A stretch of 64,000 nucleotides of DNA from Saprospiraceae bacterium (lineage in GTDB: Bacteria > Bacteroidota > Bacteroidia > Chitinophagales > Saprospiraceae): the NCBI GenBank assembly GCA_029262995.1, contig JAJCYH010000022.1, forward strand, positions 116,058-180,057, given 5' to 3'. Shown in pieces: positions 1-8,451 of this stretch (the first letter of the stretch is position 1; the number at the start of each line of letters is the position of its first letter). The notes beneath the pieces are model-generated. The model saw only the letters and a program-made list of their open reading frames with translations. It was not told the DNA's origin and made no database searches. Position numbers and translations under genes: made by a program.

Positions 1-2
1 TT

Positions 3-773
3 TTATGGCCTACGTTGATTTGCTTTTTTACTTCTTTAGGTTTTAAAATCTATTTGACAAATTCAGTAAAGATTTATAACTTCTTCAATCCTATGTCCAT
101 TCTGGCAATGCTGTCAGAGAGTTTTGAGCATTTTCGTTATCTCTCACGGTTTGGTCACATTGCATTTACAGGAATCACAATAGTGACATGCTATGGATTA
201 AATGAAATTATTAAAAGGTTTTCAATCCAAAAGCCTATCGCATGGTTAGCTTATTGTGCAATGATCATAATGCTATTTGACGTTTTTGAATCCAGTACAA
301 ATATGTCTACTTTATTTGATCATAATAATATTTTTTCTGAAAAATACTTGGATGAAAGTTTGCCTGAGTTCGACAATTATACTTTTGATGCAATTCTGCC
401 TATCCCATACTATCATGTAGGTTCAGAAAACTGGAATTATACAATTGATGATCAGAATCCATGGAGTCGTTTGACTTATATGATGTCAATTAAATATCAA
501 ATTCCTTTGATGTCTCAAAAATCTGCACGAGCCTCTGTGATAAATACCAAACATTTGTTTTCACTGTTTACAGATCAGCCATCCGAGGAAATTGTTAATA
601 AATTAGAAGGAAAAAATATCCTCTTATGTGTAAGCCAAAAGTATCATGCTCATGATACGGAGCACGAACCTGCTAGAACACTAAATCAACAAGCATTAAG
701 CTATATTGAAAAATGGCAAGCAGAATTTATTATTAATTATAATGAAGTAGATTATTATCTGGTAGAGTTTTAG
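3..773 (+). CDS. C-terminal part of a polytopic membrane protein (GT-C/YfhO-like), cut by the window edge
   Basis: The frame is open from base 3 with no stop, so the gene begins outside the window; the TTG at 15 is not a convincing start. The visible part has hydrophobic segments in its first 100 residues (SRFGHIAFTGITIVTCYGL and IAWLAYCAMIIMLF), then about 150 residues that look soluble and probably extracytoplasmic. The FRYLSRFG stretch before a membrane helix resembles the FR-x-P-x-RF region of YfhO/GT-C type membrane glycosyltransferases. That is family resemblance only; function is inferred. It runs towards a minus-strand gene ending 16 bp downstream. Confidence 0.6.
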   Translation, partial: LWPTLICFFTSLGFKIYLTNSVKIYNFFNPMSILAMLSESFEHFRYLSRFGHIAFTGITIVTCYGLNEIIKRFSIQKPIAWLAYCAMIIMLFDVFESSTNMSTLFDHNNIFSEKYLDESLPEFDNYTFDAILPIPYYHVGSENWNYTIDDQNPWSRLTYMMSIKYQIPLMSQKSARASVINTKHLFSLFTDQPSEEIVNKLEGKNILLCVSQKYHAHDTEHEPARTLNQQALSYIEKWQAEFIINYNEVDYYLVEF

Positions 774-788
774 GCTTATAATTAAGGT

Positions 789-1139
789 TTAATTCTTGGC
801 TTTCTCATCTAGGGCATCCCAATACTCTACGGCTCTTCTTGTGTGTGGAATGCATATAGAACCTCCTACCAAGTTGGCAATTGAAAAAACCTCGTAGACC
901 TCGTCTGTACTTACGCCTAATTCATGGGCTGTTCCTAAATGATAGGATATGCAATCGTCACAGCGAAGGACCATAGAAGCAATAAGACCCAGCAGTTCTT
1001 TAGTCTTTGTATCCAAAGCGCCTTCTTGATAAGCTTGATTATCCAAACTAAAGAATCGTTTAAGTACCTTATTGTCCTGTGCCATGATTCGATCATTCAT
1101 TTTTTGCCTGTAGGCATTAAATTCATCTACTTTATTCAT
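789..1139 (-). CDS. Carboxymuconolactone decarboxylase (AhpD-like) family protein
   Basis: A 116-residue single-domain protein. It carries the AhpD-type redox signature: Glu48, Cys60-x-x-Cys63 and His67 (RCDDCISYHLG), with the Glu-to-Cys spacing of 12 seen in AhpD. Proteins of this family act as thiol-disulfide peroxidase partners or as decarboxylases; the conserved CxxC and His favour a redox role. The length is normal for a short CMD protein. The gene is monocistronic or expressed with the membrane protein gene upstream on the same strand (37 bp gap). The substrate cannot be told from sequence. Confidence 0.85.
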   Translation of the reverse strand: MNKVDEFNAYRQKMNDRIMAQDNKVLKRFFSLDNQAYQEGALDTKTKELLGLIASMVLRCDDCISYHLGTAHELGVSTDEVYEVFSIANLVGGSICIPHTRRAVEYWDALDEKAKN

Positions 1140-1176
1140 GTTGTTATATCTTTATAGTTGTGGTAAAATAAATCGA

Positions 1177-1638
1177 TTAATCTATTCCTTTGTTTCTTTT
1201 CCTCCATATGGACCTTATCATTTTGAAAGGTAAAAGAAGGTTTCCCAAAAACGCTGCAGACCAAAATAATATCATTTCAGTTTTTATATAAATAGCCATC
1301 TGACTTTGATCTTTGTTTCCAAGGTGCTGCATAATAGATTTTACGCCTTCTTCATCTAAAAATCTTTGAAAATCATAAAAACTATCCATTAGGTAAAAGA
1401 ATACAACCACTGGGAAAAAGACAAAGAATATTTTAAACCACTTGGAATATACTATCCAGTGATATTTTAAAAAGAAAATATATCTTCCAAATGTTATTGC
1501 GATTATAACAAGTAAAATATTTTCTAAGTAAAAAGCATATTTGTCTCCTACAGCTAGCCAAATCGGAAGCAAGATTAAAGACAATACCACAAGAGTAACT
1601 GCAATCCATAAGGCTTCAAGTAATATCTTTTGTTTCAT
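1177..1638 (-). CDS. Hypothetical membrane protein with four predicted helices
   Basis: I do not recognise this protein. It has about four hydrophobic segments: near residues 8-28, 38-56, 70-85 and 122-140, counted from the Met codon at 1638. A longer reading starting at 1668 is open, but it would overlap the upstream gene and adds ten polar residues, so I prefer 1638. A soluble loop with EEGVKSIMQHLGNKDQSQ lies between the last two helices. The 3' end of the upstream minus-strand glycosyltransferase-like gene (1640) abuts this start, so the two are probably co-transcribed. Confidence 0.6.
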   Translation of the reverse strand: MKQKILLEALWIAVTLVVLSLILLPIWLAVGDKYAFYLENILLVIIAITFGRYIFFLKYHWIVYSKWFKIFFVFFPVVVFFYLMDSFYDFQRFLDEEGVKSIMQHLGNKDQSQMAIYIKTEMILFWSAAFLGNLLLPFKMIRSIWRKRNKGID

Positions 1639-1639
1639 G

Positions 1640-2389
1640 TTATTTGGTGCTAAATTGTGTTTGTCCAAGGAAGTGGTTTGAAATCATATAGCCTGGATCT
1701 AAATCTAAATTAAAAGTTGCGGTATCCTCTGCAATGATAGCATGATCAATTAACAGATTCTCAGCCATTATGTTCCAACTTAATTCTTGGGTTTCTGAGG
1801 GAATTTCAACAGTGGTTTTTATCTGCACCCAGTCATCTAAAACCTCAAATCGATGTATGTCATGATCACGGTAGTTGTGATTGTTGATTTGGTTATTATG
1901 ACCATCATAATAGTAAAGAAAGAAAAGTGAAAAACACAGTGCCAAATTATCAGGAATTGGATTTACGGATTGATAAAAAAACACGGGAGAAAAGCTGAGG
2001 ATCCAAACTGCAACAGCTGCCCAAAACTTGGACTTCATGAGCAAAGCACAGAGCTGAAACATCGCTAGGAGTGAAAACAAGCTTATGATTAAAACGGTGA
2101 TTCTAGTATAAAGGATTTTTTCTCCAAATAACTTATGTTCCATAGCAATAATCCACTGCATCAATGGAAATTCCATTCTTCTGATGTTGCTGTCGTTATA
2201 ATTAAAATGTGCAACCCTAGGATTTAATATATTGGAATCATGACGAACAAAATTCCTTATATTAAGAGCTGTTTTACTTTGTCGCCAAGCATGATTACCT
2301 TGAATCTCAAGCGGAAGTACATGAAGCTTCAACAAAACAGATAAAAGTATTGCAGTGAATAAAATGATCTTATAATTAATCTTAGTCAT
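1640..2389 (-). CDS. Truncated/chimeric GT39-like membrane glycosyltransferase
   Basis: Residues 1-160 look like the N-terminus of a PMT/ArnT-type (GT39, GT-C) membrane glycosyltransferase: a first transmembrane helix, the loop motif GNHAWRQ near residue 32, and three further helices up to FFLYYYD. Members are usually 450-600 residues with 9-13 helices. Here the helices stop abruptly and are followed by a hydrophilic tail (DGHNNQINNHNYRDHDIHRF onward, about 88 residues) that reads like the soluble C-terminus of another membrane protein. An internal deletion or fusion is the simplest explanation. The frame is intact throughout, so it may be expressed, but a full transferase activity is unlikely. 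Confidence 0.6.
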   Translation of the reverse strand: MTKINYKIILFTAILLSVLLKLHVLPLEIQGNHAWRQSKTALNIRNFVRHDSNILNPRVAHFNYNDSNIRRMEFPLMQWIIAMEHKLFGEKILYTRITVLIISLFSLLAMFQLCALLMKSKFWAAVAVWILSFSPVFFYQSVNPIPDNLALCFSLFFLYYYDGHNNQINNHNYRDHDIHRFEVLDDWVQIKTTVEIPSETQELSWNIMAENLLIDHAIIAEDTATFNLDLDPGYMISNHFLGQTQFSTK

Positions 2390-2504
2390 TAGAGCTCTAG
2401 TAATAATGAGGTGATTTTGTTCAAATATGACTTAATAAGGAAATGTTTTATAATCGATGTTATATTTCAGTATAAGCATATTATTTTCGTAGCAATTTAG
2501 TAAA

Positions 2505-3251
2505 ATGTATCAGACCAAGAAAGTATTTGTTGTTCTACCCGCCTATAATGCGGAAGCTACATTAGAGAAAACACTTGATGAAGTACCGATGGACTTGGTA
2601 GATGAGGTGATTTTGTGTGACGATGCCAGTACAGATGGTACGGTAGCATTGGCAAAAAACCTAGGAATTGTACACATCATCCAACATGACAGGAATAAGG
2701 GTTATGGAGGCAATCAAAAGTCACTTTACAATAAAGCATTGGAGCTTGGAGCTGATATAATTATTATGTTACATCCTGACTATCAGTATACACCAAAATT
2801 GATTCCATCGATGGTTAATATTATCGGAGATGAGCTCTATCCTGTGGTATTGGGTTCCAGAATATTGGGAAAGGGTGCATTGAAAGGAGGCATGCCATTA
2901 TATAAATATATCGCTAATCGATTCCTGACTTTATTTCAGAATTTTATGATTCGGTATAAATTGTCGGAGTATCATACTGGATATAGAGCTTTTAGTAGAG
3001 AGGTTTTGCAAACGATAAACTTCAATGCCAATTCTGATGATTTTGTATTTGACAATCAAATGCTATCTCAAATCATTTATCATGGTTTTGATATTGGTGA
3101 AATAACCTGTCCAACAAAGTATTTTGATGAAGCTTCATCTATCAATCTCAAAAGAAGTACAAAGTATGGACTGGGAGTACTATTGGTATCCATTAATCAT
3201 CGATTGAATAAATGGGGAATTATCAATTCTGAAATCTATTCCAAAATATAA
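2505..3251 (+). CDS. Family 2 glycosyltransferase, DPM1/polyprenyl-phosphate-sugar type
   Basis: A GT-A fold glycosyltransferase of 248 residues. Visible motifs are the nucleotide-binding start VFVVLPAYNAE, the Asp pair at 39-40 in LCDDASTDGT, and a DxD-like HPDYQYTP metal site near residue 95. The length and the lack of C-terminal membrane helices match the short dolichol/undecaprenyl-phosphate mannosyl- or glucosyltransferases, which make the lipid-linked sugar donor used by GT-C enzymes. It is transcribed divergently from the GT39-like gene, which fits that pairing. The sugar specificity is unknown. Confidence 0.88.
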   Translation: MYQTKKVFVVLPAYNAEATLEKTLDEVPMDLVDEVILCDDASTDGTVALAKNLGIVHIIQHDRNKGYGGNQKSLYNKALELGADIIIMLHPDYQYTPKLIPSMVNIIGDELYPVVLGSRILGKGALKGGMPLYKYIANRFLTLFQNFMIRYKLSEYHTGYRAFSREVLQTINFNANSDDFVFDNQMLSQIIYHGFDIGEITCPTKYFDEASSINLKRSTKYGLGVLLVSINHRLNKWGIINSEIYSKI

Positions 3252-3289
3252 TGCGTTATTCTTGTAGCTTATAGAACTTAATCGTATAA

Positions 3290-3331
3290 AGCATGTATGT
3301 TTTATATACTCTAAGTATAAATACATATGCT
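3290..3331 (+). terminator. Imperfect stem-loop between the glycosyltransferase and acyl-CoA dehydrogenase genes
   Basis: AGCAT at 3290 pairs with ATGCT ending at 3331. An inner stem TATACT/AGTATA (3305-3310 with 3314-3319) is closed by a 3-nt loop, with an internal bulge between the two helices. There is no T-run after it, so if it ends transcription it is not a canonical intrinsic terminator. It could equally be an mRNA 3'-end stabiliser. Confidence 0.35.
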
Positions 3332-3348
3332 ATTCTCTAAGATGGCTA

Positions 3349-3379
3349 TTGATTTATTTAGAAATAAAACTTAACTTCG
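3349..3379 (+). promoter_or_regulatory. Candidate Bacteroidota promoter for the acyl-CoA dehydrogenase gene
   Basis: A TTG at 3349-3351 is followed after 20 bp by TAACTTCG at 3372-3379. This fits the Bacteroidota -33/-7 consensus (TTG, then TAnnTTTG) with one mismatch. It lies 18 bp before the ATG at 3398. Confidence 0.4.
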
Positions 3380-3397
3380 AGTAAAGAAAATAGAATT

Positions 3398-5185
3398 ATG
3401 GAAACTTCAATTAAAAAACAAGAATCAGTTAAAGGGTGTGACTTTCTACTTAACGAAACCAAGGAAGGTCAAACGTATACACCTTCACAATTTACGGAAG
3501 AACATAGGATGATAAAGCAAACGGTTGACGAGTTTGTATCAGAGCGCATTTTCCCCAACGCCGACCGAATCGAAAAACAAGAACAAGGATTGAGTAGTTC
3601 TTTGATGGAAGAGATAGGAACATTGGGAATTCTCTCTGCTCATATCCCCGAAGCTTATGGCGGAATGCAAATGGATTTTATCAGTTCTAGTTTGATAGCC
3701 GAAGGCATGGGAACTGCAGGTTCTTTTTCTGTTAGTTATAATGCTCATACTGGAATAGGCATGCTTCCAATCCTTTATTTTGGTACGGAGGAGCAAAAAA
3801 CAAATTACCTTCCTGACTTGTGTACTGGGAAGATTAAAGCGTCCTATTGTCTTACAGAACCTTCTTCCGGTTCTGATGCGCTTGCCGCAAAAACCAGAGC
3901 AGACCTTTCGGAAGATGGTAAAAACTATATTTTGAATGGTCAAAAAATGTGGATTTCAAATGCTGGCTTTGCAGATTTATTTATTGTTTTTGCAAAAATT
4001 GATGGCGAAAAATTCACGGGATTTATTGTTTCTAAGGACACGCCTGGATTAAGTCTTGGTGCAGAAGAAGATAAGCTCGGTATCAAAGGATCTTCAACAC
4101 GACAAGTATTTTTTGAGAATGCCTTAGTACCTATAGAAAACATTTTAGGAGAGATAGGGAAGGGTCATCTAATAGCTTTCAATGTCTTAAATATCGGAAG
4201 ATATAAATTAGGTGTTTCTTGTCTTGGTGGTGCTAAAAACTTATCAACACTATCGGTTCAGTATGCTAATGAAAGAAATCAATTCAATCAGCCAATATCT
4301 AATTTTGGAGCCATAAAGCATAAGTTAGCAGAACAAGCCATCAGAATTTATACCTTGGAATCAAGTTCATATCGGATTGCAGGATGGATGGATGATTATG
4401 TTAAAAAATCTGTTGAAGAAGGAGCATCCTATGGAGATAGTAAGCGTATTGCTGCCGATGAATTTGCTTTGGAATGTTCAATAATAAAAATTCTGGGCTC
4501 TGAAGTGCTTGATTATGTGGTTGATGAGGCCGTTCAGATTTATGGTGGAATGGGCTATTCCGAAGAAGGATTAATTTCCAGAGCATATAGAGATTCTCGT
4601 ATCAACAGAATTTTTGAAGGAACAAACGAGATCAATAGGTTGTTGATACTCAATTTGATATTTAAGAGAGCAATGCGAGGTAAATTGGATATTGTCTCCA
4701 AAGCATCTGAAGTTCAATCTGAATTAACGCAAGGCAAACAAACTCAGGAAGGTTCAATTGAATACAAATTTGCAGAAGAACGTAATACACTTTCTGGTTT
4801 TAAAAAGATCTTGTTTATGCTATTGGGATATGCAGGACAAAAGGCGCTGAACAAATCACTTGAATTGAAGACTGCGCAAGAACCTCTAATGAATTTATCT
4901 GATATCGTTACAGATATTTTTACTGCAGAATCGGTGCTTCTTCGTGTTGAAAGACCAGAGGCAAGCCCTACCGAAATTTCTATGATGAAGGTATTGTTTC
5001 AAGATACTGCTTTCAGAGTATATAAGAATGCTTTTGAAGTTACCGGCTCGATAGTGGATGAAAATATGTATGGCGCATTTATTTCTGGTATCAAGAAATT
5101 AAGCAAATATCCAATCCAAAATACTATGATGCATAGAAGAGAAATTGCTGATCAGTTAATAGCTGAAAATCAGTATTGTTATTAA
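3398..5185 (+). CDS. Acyl-CoA dehydrogenase with C-terminal extension
   Basis: A flavoprotein catalysing alpha,beta-dehydrogenation of acyl-CoA in fatty-acid or branched-chain degradation. The order is a helical N-terminal domain (about 33-150), a middle beta domain with YCLTEPSSGSD and WISNAGFAD (about 155-250), and a C-terminal helical domain with YGGMGYSEE and the catalytic-base motif RIFEGTNEINR, whose Glu is residue 407. Residues 440-595 are an extra helical region, as in VLCAD-like enzymes of about 600 residues. It is read as a single gene from a candidate promoter. A decayed copy of its last 60 codons lies 2.8 kb downstream (7938-8130). Confidence 0.93.
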   Translation: METSIKKQESVKGCDFLLNETKEGQTYTPSQFTEEHRMIKQTVDEFVSERIFPNADRIEKQEQGLSSSLMEEIGTLGILSAHIPEAYGGMQMDFISSSLIAEGMGTAGSFSVSYNAHTGIGMLPILYFGTEEQKTNYLPDLCTGKIKASYCLTEPSSGSDALAAKTRADLSEDGKNYILNGQKMWISNAGFADLFIVFAKIDGEKFTGFIVSKDTPGLSLGAEEDKLGIKGSSTRQVFFENALVPIENILGEIGKGHLIAFNVLNIGRYKLGVSCLGGAKNLSTLSVQYANERNQFNQPISNFGAIKHKLAEQAIRIYTLESSSYRIAGWMDDYVKKSVEEGASYGDSKRIAADEFALECSIIKILGSEVLDYVVDEAVQIYGGMGYSEEGLISRAYRDSRINRIFEGTNEINRLLILNLIFKRAMRGKLDIVSKASEVQSELTQGKQTQEGSIEYKFAEERNTLSGFKKILFMLLGYAGQKALNKSLELKTAQEPLMNLSDIVTDIFTAESVLLRVERPEASPTEISMMKVLFQDTAFRVYKNAFEVTGSIVDENMYGAFISGIKKLSKYPIQNTMMHRREIADQLIAENQYCY

Positions 5186-5247
5186 TTTGAAAAGTGGGTT
5201 TTATCCTATATTAGCCTGAATTTGGACCAAACTAAACAGATAAGTAA

Positions 5248-5451
5248 ATGGAAAGAATAACTGTCAAAACTTCTGTTCAAGCGGACTTGGATAAAGTCTG
5301 GGAATTCTGGACAAAGCCTAAACATATTACTAATTGGAATATTCCAGCCTTTGCCTTCCTAACGTCAATCACCATACCATACACAAACCAGCTTCTTACA
5401 ACATTTGACCCTATTATAGAACTGTCATATCAAATTTGGCGACCACAATAA
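5248..5451 (+). pseudogene. Truncated SRPBCC/AHSA1-type gene
   Basis: The first 32 codons encode the typical start of an AHSA1-like START-superfamily protein (ITVKTSVQADLDKVWEFWTK, then HITNWN). Family members are 140-160 residues. After WN the reading changes to unrelated sequence and stops at 67 codons. I could not find the rest of the domain in any frame up to 5660, so this is a remnant rather than a frameshifted gene. A short peptide may still be made, but the lipid-binding pocket would be missing. Confidence 0.6.
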
Positions 5452-5666
5452 GATCGTTACTTTTATTATGGCGAAATAGCTGTAAAAAGCATAATAGAAC
5501 TTCCAATTGTGTCTTGCAGTTTACAAACTCTAGTGAAAGTTATCAGACTTTGGGAGATTTCTTAATAAATAATATGGTCTATCCTTCCTTTGGTTAGAAA
5601 ATTGCTGTATTCAAATCATCCTTTAAGTTTTAGAATTATTTCCCCTTCACAGAATAGTAATTAAAT

Positions 5667-6158
5667 ATGAAAAAGATAAAACAACTATGCTTTTTAGTCA
5701 CGTGCTTTCTATGTTCGATAGTACCCTCAAATGCACAATCAAATGTATTAAGTGCTGGGTCTGATGCGACAAGCAACAAAGGGTCAAGCGCATATTCTAT
5801 TGGTCAAAGTTTTTATTCCTTAAAAACAAGTGGGAGTGCCACTGTTACAGAAGGGGTTCAACAAGTATTTGAGATTTCTGTGATTACTGGAATTGAAGAT
5901 AATTTATTGCATGACATAGATATTACGCTTTACCCAAATCCTACTACAAATTTTATTACGCTTGAAGTAAAAGACTTAAAACAGGAAGTTTTAAATTATC
6001 AAATTTGGGATATGGCGGGTAATCTTCTAAGTAGCCGGGCCATCAGTTCACAGATGACTATGATAAATTTAGAATTCCTGCCAATTGCACACTACATTCT
6101 AAGCGTAAGGGACCAAAACAATTCTTTTAAATCTTTTATAATTATTAAAACTAAATAA
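5667..6158 (+). CDS. Short secreted protein with T9SS C-terminal sorting domain
   Basis: A 163-residue exported protein. There is a Sec signal peptide at 1-23 (cut after SNA), a 50-residue Ser/Gly-rich stretch with SIGQSFYS, and a type A T9SS sorting domain from about residue 84 (ITLYPNPTTNFITLEV ... GNLLSS ... HYILSVRD). Similar small proteins with a GQ-x-FY motif occur next to repetitive surface proteins in Bacteroidota. The stop codon is directly followed by the ATG of the next gene, so the two are translationally coupled. The protein is probably surface-anchored or released; no enzymatic domain is visible. Confidence 0.8.
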   Translation: MKKIKQLCFLVTCFLCSIVPSNAQSNVLSAGSDATSNKGSSAYSIGQSFYSLKTSGSATVTEGVQQVFEISVITGIEDNLLHDIDITLYPNPTTNFITLEVKDLKQEVLNYQIWDMAGNLLSSRAISSQMTMINLEFLPIAHYILSVRDQNNSFKSFIIIKTK

Positions 6159-7898
6159 ATGAAACGATTATCTACTCTCTTGGTATTGTTCTTGACAGTC
6201 ACAACAATATTCGCTCAGACCCCAAACAAGATTAGTTACCAAGCCGTTGTTAGAAATGTTGATGATGCATTGCTAAGCAATACCTCAATTGGTATGCAAA
6301 TAAGTATATTGCAAGGCTCTATTGACGGAAACGTAGTATATGCAGAAATACATTCTACTTCTACTAACTCTAATGGACTTATCAGTCTTCAGATTGGAGC
6401 AGGAACATTGGCAGGAGGAAATTTTGAAAGTATTGACTGGTCTCAGGGGCCTTATTTTGTAAAAACTGAAACTGATCCTGAAGGAGGTTCTAATTATAGC
6501 ATATCAGGAACAAGTCAGTTATTAAGCGTTCCATATGCGTTATATGCTGAAACATCAGGAAGTTCAATTCCTGGGCCACAGGGTGAACAAGGTCCAAAAG
6601 GTGAGCAAGGTCCTGCTGGTATGGATGGGGCTGCTGAAACACTTACTACGATCAGGCTTAGCAATGATGGTTCATCTATCGACTACCATGATGAAGATGG
6701 TGTGATTACAAACATGAACCTCTGTCACATAGTTGATAACTGCGAAACGGAAACTTCGATTTCTTTTAATAAAATTACCAATGCCATCGAATACATCGAT
6801 GAAAATGGTATTACTAACTCGGTCGATATTGGTGAGTTAATTTCTGTAATGGCAGACTTCAACGATGGGAAGATCATCGCTACCCACACCTCTGGGGATG
6901 GTACCGTAACTAATATCGAAGAAACGATTACTACCCTTGCCGATAACGGTGATGGTACTTACACTTATACTTCAGAAGATGGGTCTACTCAGACTTTTGA
7001 AAGTTCTGCTGGGGCTGCTGAAACACTTACTACGATCAGACTTAGCAATGATGGTTCATCTATCGACTACCTAGATGAAGATGGTGTGATTACAAACATG
7101 AACCTATGTCAAATAGTCGATAACTGCGAAACGGTAACTTCACTTTTTTTTAATAAAATTACCAATGCCATCGAATACATCGATGAAAATGGTATTACTA
7201 ACTCGGTCGATATTGGAGAGTTAGTTTCTGCAATGGCAGACTTCAACGATGGGAAGATTATCGCTACCCACACCTCGGGGGATGGTACCGTAACTAATAT
7301 CGAAGAAACGATTACTACCCTTGCCGATAACGGTGATGGTACTTTTACTTATACTTCAGAAGATGGGTCTACTCAGACTTTTGATGGTACTGGTGGATCC
7401 CAAGGTCCAAAGGGAGATAAAGGGGATCAAGGTATCCCAGGTATAGATGGTGAAGATGGCTCTGCCAATATAAATGGACTTGTAAATTATCTTATAAAAT
7501 TTACAGACTCAAATACAGGTGGTGTTTCTCAAATTTATGATGACGGTTCGAATCATGTAGGAATCGGAACCAATACACCTGACGCTCAATTAGTCGTAAA
7601 TGGATATACTAAATTAGGTTCATCTAGTCCCGCAATTCAAATTCAAAAATTTAGACTTGAAACAGCAGCCATGGAGGGTGGTAGAACACAAGTGGCTCAT
7701 ACTTTAGATCAGACCAAAATAATTTCTGTAACTGTATTGGTAAATGGATGGCCACCTTCTTATAATTATAATTCTTTTCCAGGTAATGAATATAATTTTG
7801 CATTTGATGATAAGAATATATATATAGACCTATCACCAACAAATTCTGAAAATATTTTAAACATGGAAGCAGTTGTTACTGTTACAGTAGAAGAGTAG
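6159..7898 (+). CDS. Repetitive surface protein with collagen-like GXY segments
   Basis: It has a signal peptide (residues 1-19, ending IFAQ), then an N-terminal module of about 115 residues beginning NKISYQAVVRN, common in Bacteroidota tail-fibre-like proteins. A collagen-like run follows (GPQGEQGPKGEQGPAG, near residue 136). Next come two almost identical 128-residue repeats (starting near residues 158 and 286), a second GXY run (GPKGDKGDQGIPGIDG, about 412) and a C-terminal beta module. No T9SS domain is visible at the C-terminus (VVTVTVEE). It is probably an extracellular fibre or adhesin made together with the preceding T9SS protein. The codon count gives no frame disruption. Confidence 0.8.
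   Translation: MKRLSTLLVLFLTVTTIFAQTPNKISYQAVVRNVDDALLSNTSIGMQISILQGSIDGNVVYAEIHSTSTNSNGLISLQIGAGTLAGGNFESIDWSQGPYFVKTETDPEGGSNYSISGTSQLLSVPYALYAETSGSSIPGPQGEQGPKGEQGPAGMDGAAETLTTIRLSNDGSSIDYHDEDGVITNMNLCHIVDNCETETSISFNKITNAIEYIDENGITNSVDIGELISVMADFNDGKIIATHTSGDGTVTNIEETITTLADNGDGTYTYTSEDGSTQTFESSAGAAETLTTIRLSNDGSSIDYLDEDGVITNMNLCQIVDNCETVTSLFFNKITNAIEYIDENGITNSVDIGELVSAMADFNDGKIIATHTSGDGTVTNIEETITTLADNGDGTFTYTSEDGSTQTFDGTGGSQGPKGDKGDQGIPGIDGEDGSANINGLVNYLIKFTDSNTGGVSQIYDDGSNHVGIGTNTPDAQLVVNGYTKLGSSSPAIQIQKFRLETAAMEGGRTQVAHTLDQTKIISVTVLVNGWPPSYNYNSFPGNEYNFAFDDKNIYIDLSPTNSENILNMEAVVTVTVEE
6631..7387 (+). repeat. Two tandem 384-bp repeats inside the collagen-like gene
   Basis: Copy 1 begins at 6631 and copy 2 at 7015, exactly 384 bp (128 codons) apart. 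Long stretches are identical, for example the segments that encode ITNAIEYIDENGITNSVDIG and GDGTVTNIEETITTLADNGD. The near identity at DNA level points to a recent duplication or to gene conversion. Confidence 0.9.
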
Positions 7899-7937
7899 TA
7901 TTAGTAATTTATTAAACTAGAGTACAATATTACAATT

Positions 7938-8130
7938 GTAAGCTTTTCTATGATGAGGACTACTCAAGAAACTGCATTCAGAGTCTATAAGAGTGCTTAT
8001 GATGTATACGTATCATTAGTAGTTGAAGGATTGTATGGCGTCTTTTTTTCTATCAATAAAAATTTAAGCAAATAGCCATTACAGAATACTATGAAAGATT
8101 GAAAAGAATTAGTGTCTCAGTTGACAGTAT
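7938..8130 (+). pseudogene. Decayed 3' end of a second acyl-CoA dehydrogenase gene
   Basis: Read from 7950, the translation runs MMRTTQETAFRVYKSAYDV, then EGLYGVFFSINKNLSK, stop, PLQNTM. This aligns with the last 60 residues of the intact dehydrogenase at 3398-5185 (MMKVLFQDTAFRVYKNAFEV, ENMYGAFISGIKKLSKYPIQNTM). There are two in-frame stops (TAG after LSK and TGA after MKD), and nothing upstream encodes the rest of the enzyme. It is a fossil of a paralogue or of a partial tandem duplication. Confidence 0.85.
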
Positions 8131-8157
8131 AAAATCATTATTAGTTTATATAATATT

Positions 8158-8451
8158 TTAGCTCTGGTCATACCTTCCTCTAACAGCATTCCAATAGTAA
8201 AAAGCAAGAATACTTGGAATAATAAAGATGAATATGATTATAAAACTTTGGTTCCATTTAACAACATCAGTCATTTCAAGGATAGAAGAAAGCATTAAGA
8301 TTATAAAATAAATCAATACACTTATAGCATATATACGTAGTCTTCGACGATACTTATCTGACTTAGATTTAAGAGTGAACAATCTATAGATCATTCCGAT
8401 GATTTTCAGGATACCTAATGAAAGCAATATAATATAGAGGTATAAAAGCAT
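8158..8451 (-). CDS. Small hypothetical membrane protein
   Basis: 97 residues with three hydrophobic helices (about 2-22, 43-62 and 70-88), separated by a strongly basic loop (LKSKSDKYRRRLR). I do not recognise a family. The AT-rich codon use matches the neighbours. It is isolated on the minus strand between the dehydrogenase remnant and a 310-bp gap, so no operon partner suggests a role. Confidence 0.5.
   Translation of the reverse strand: MLLYLYIILLSLGILKIIGMIYRLFTLKSKSDKYRRRLRIYAISVLIYFIILMLSSILEMTDVVKWNQSFIIIFIFIIPSILAFYYWNAVRGRYDQS

Noticed and set aside
939..1157. Plus-strand ORF of 72 codons opposite the CMD-family gene
   Set aside because: Antisense shadow of a well-supported gene; no independent motif.
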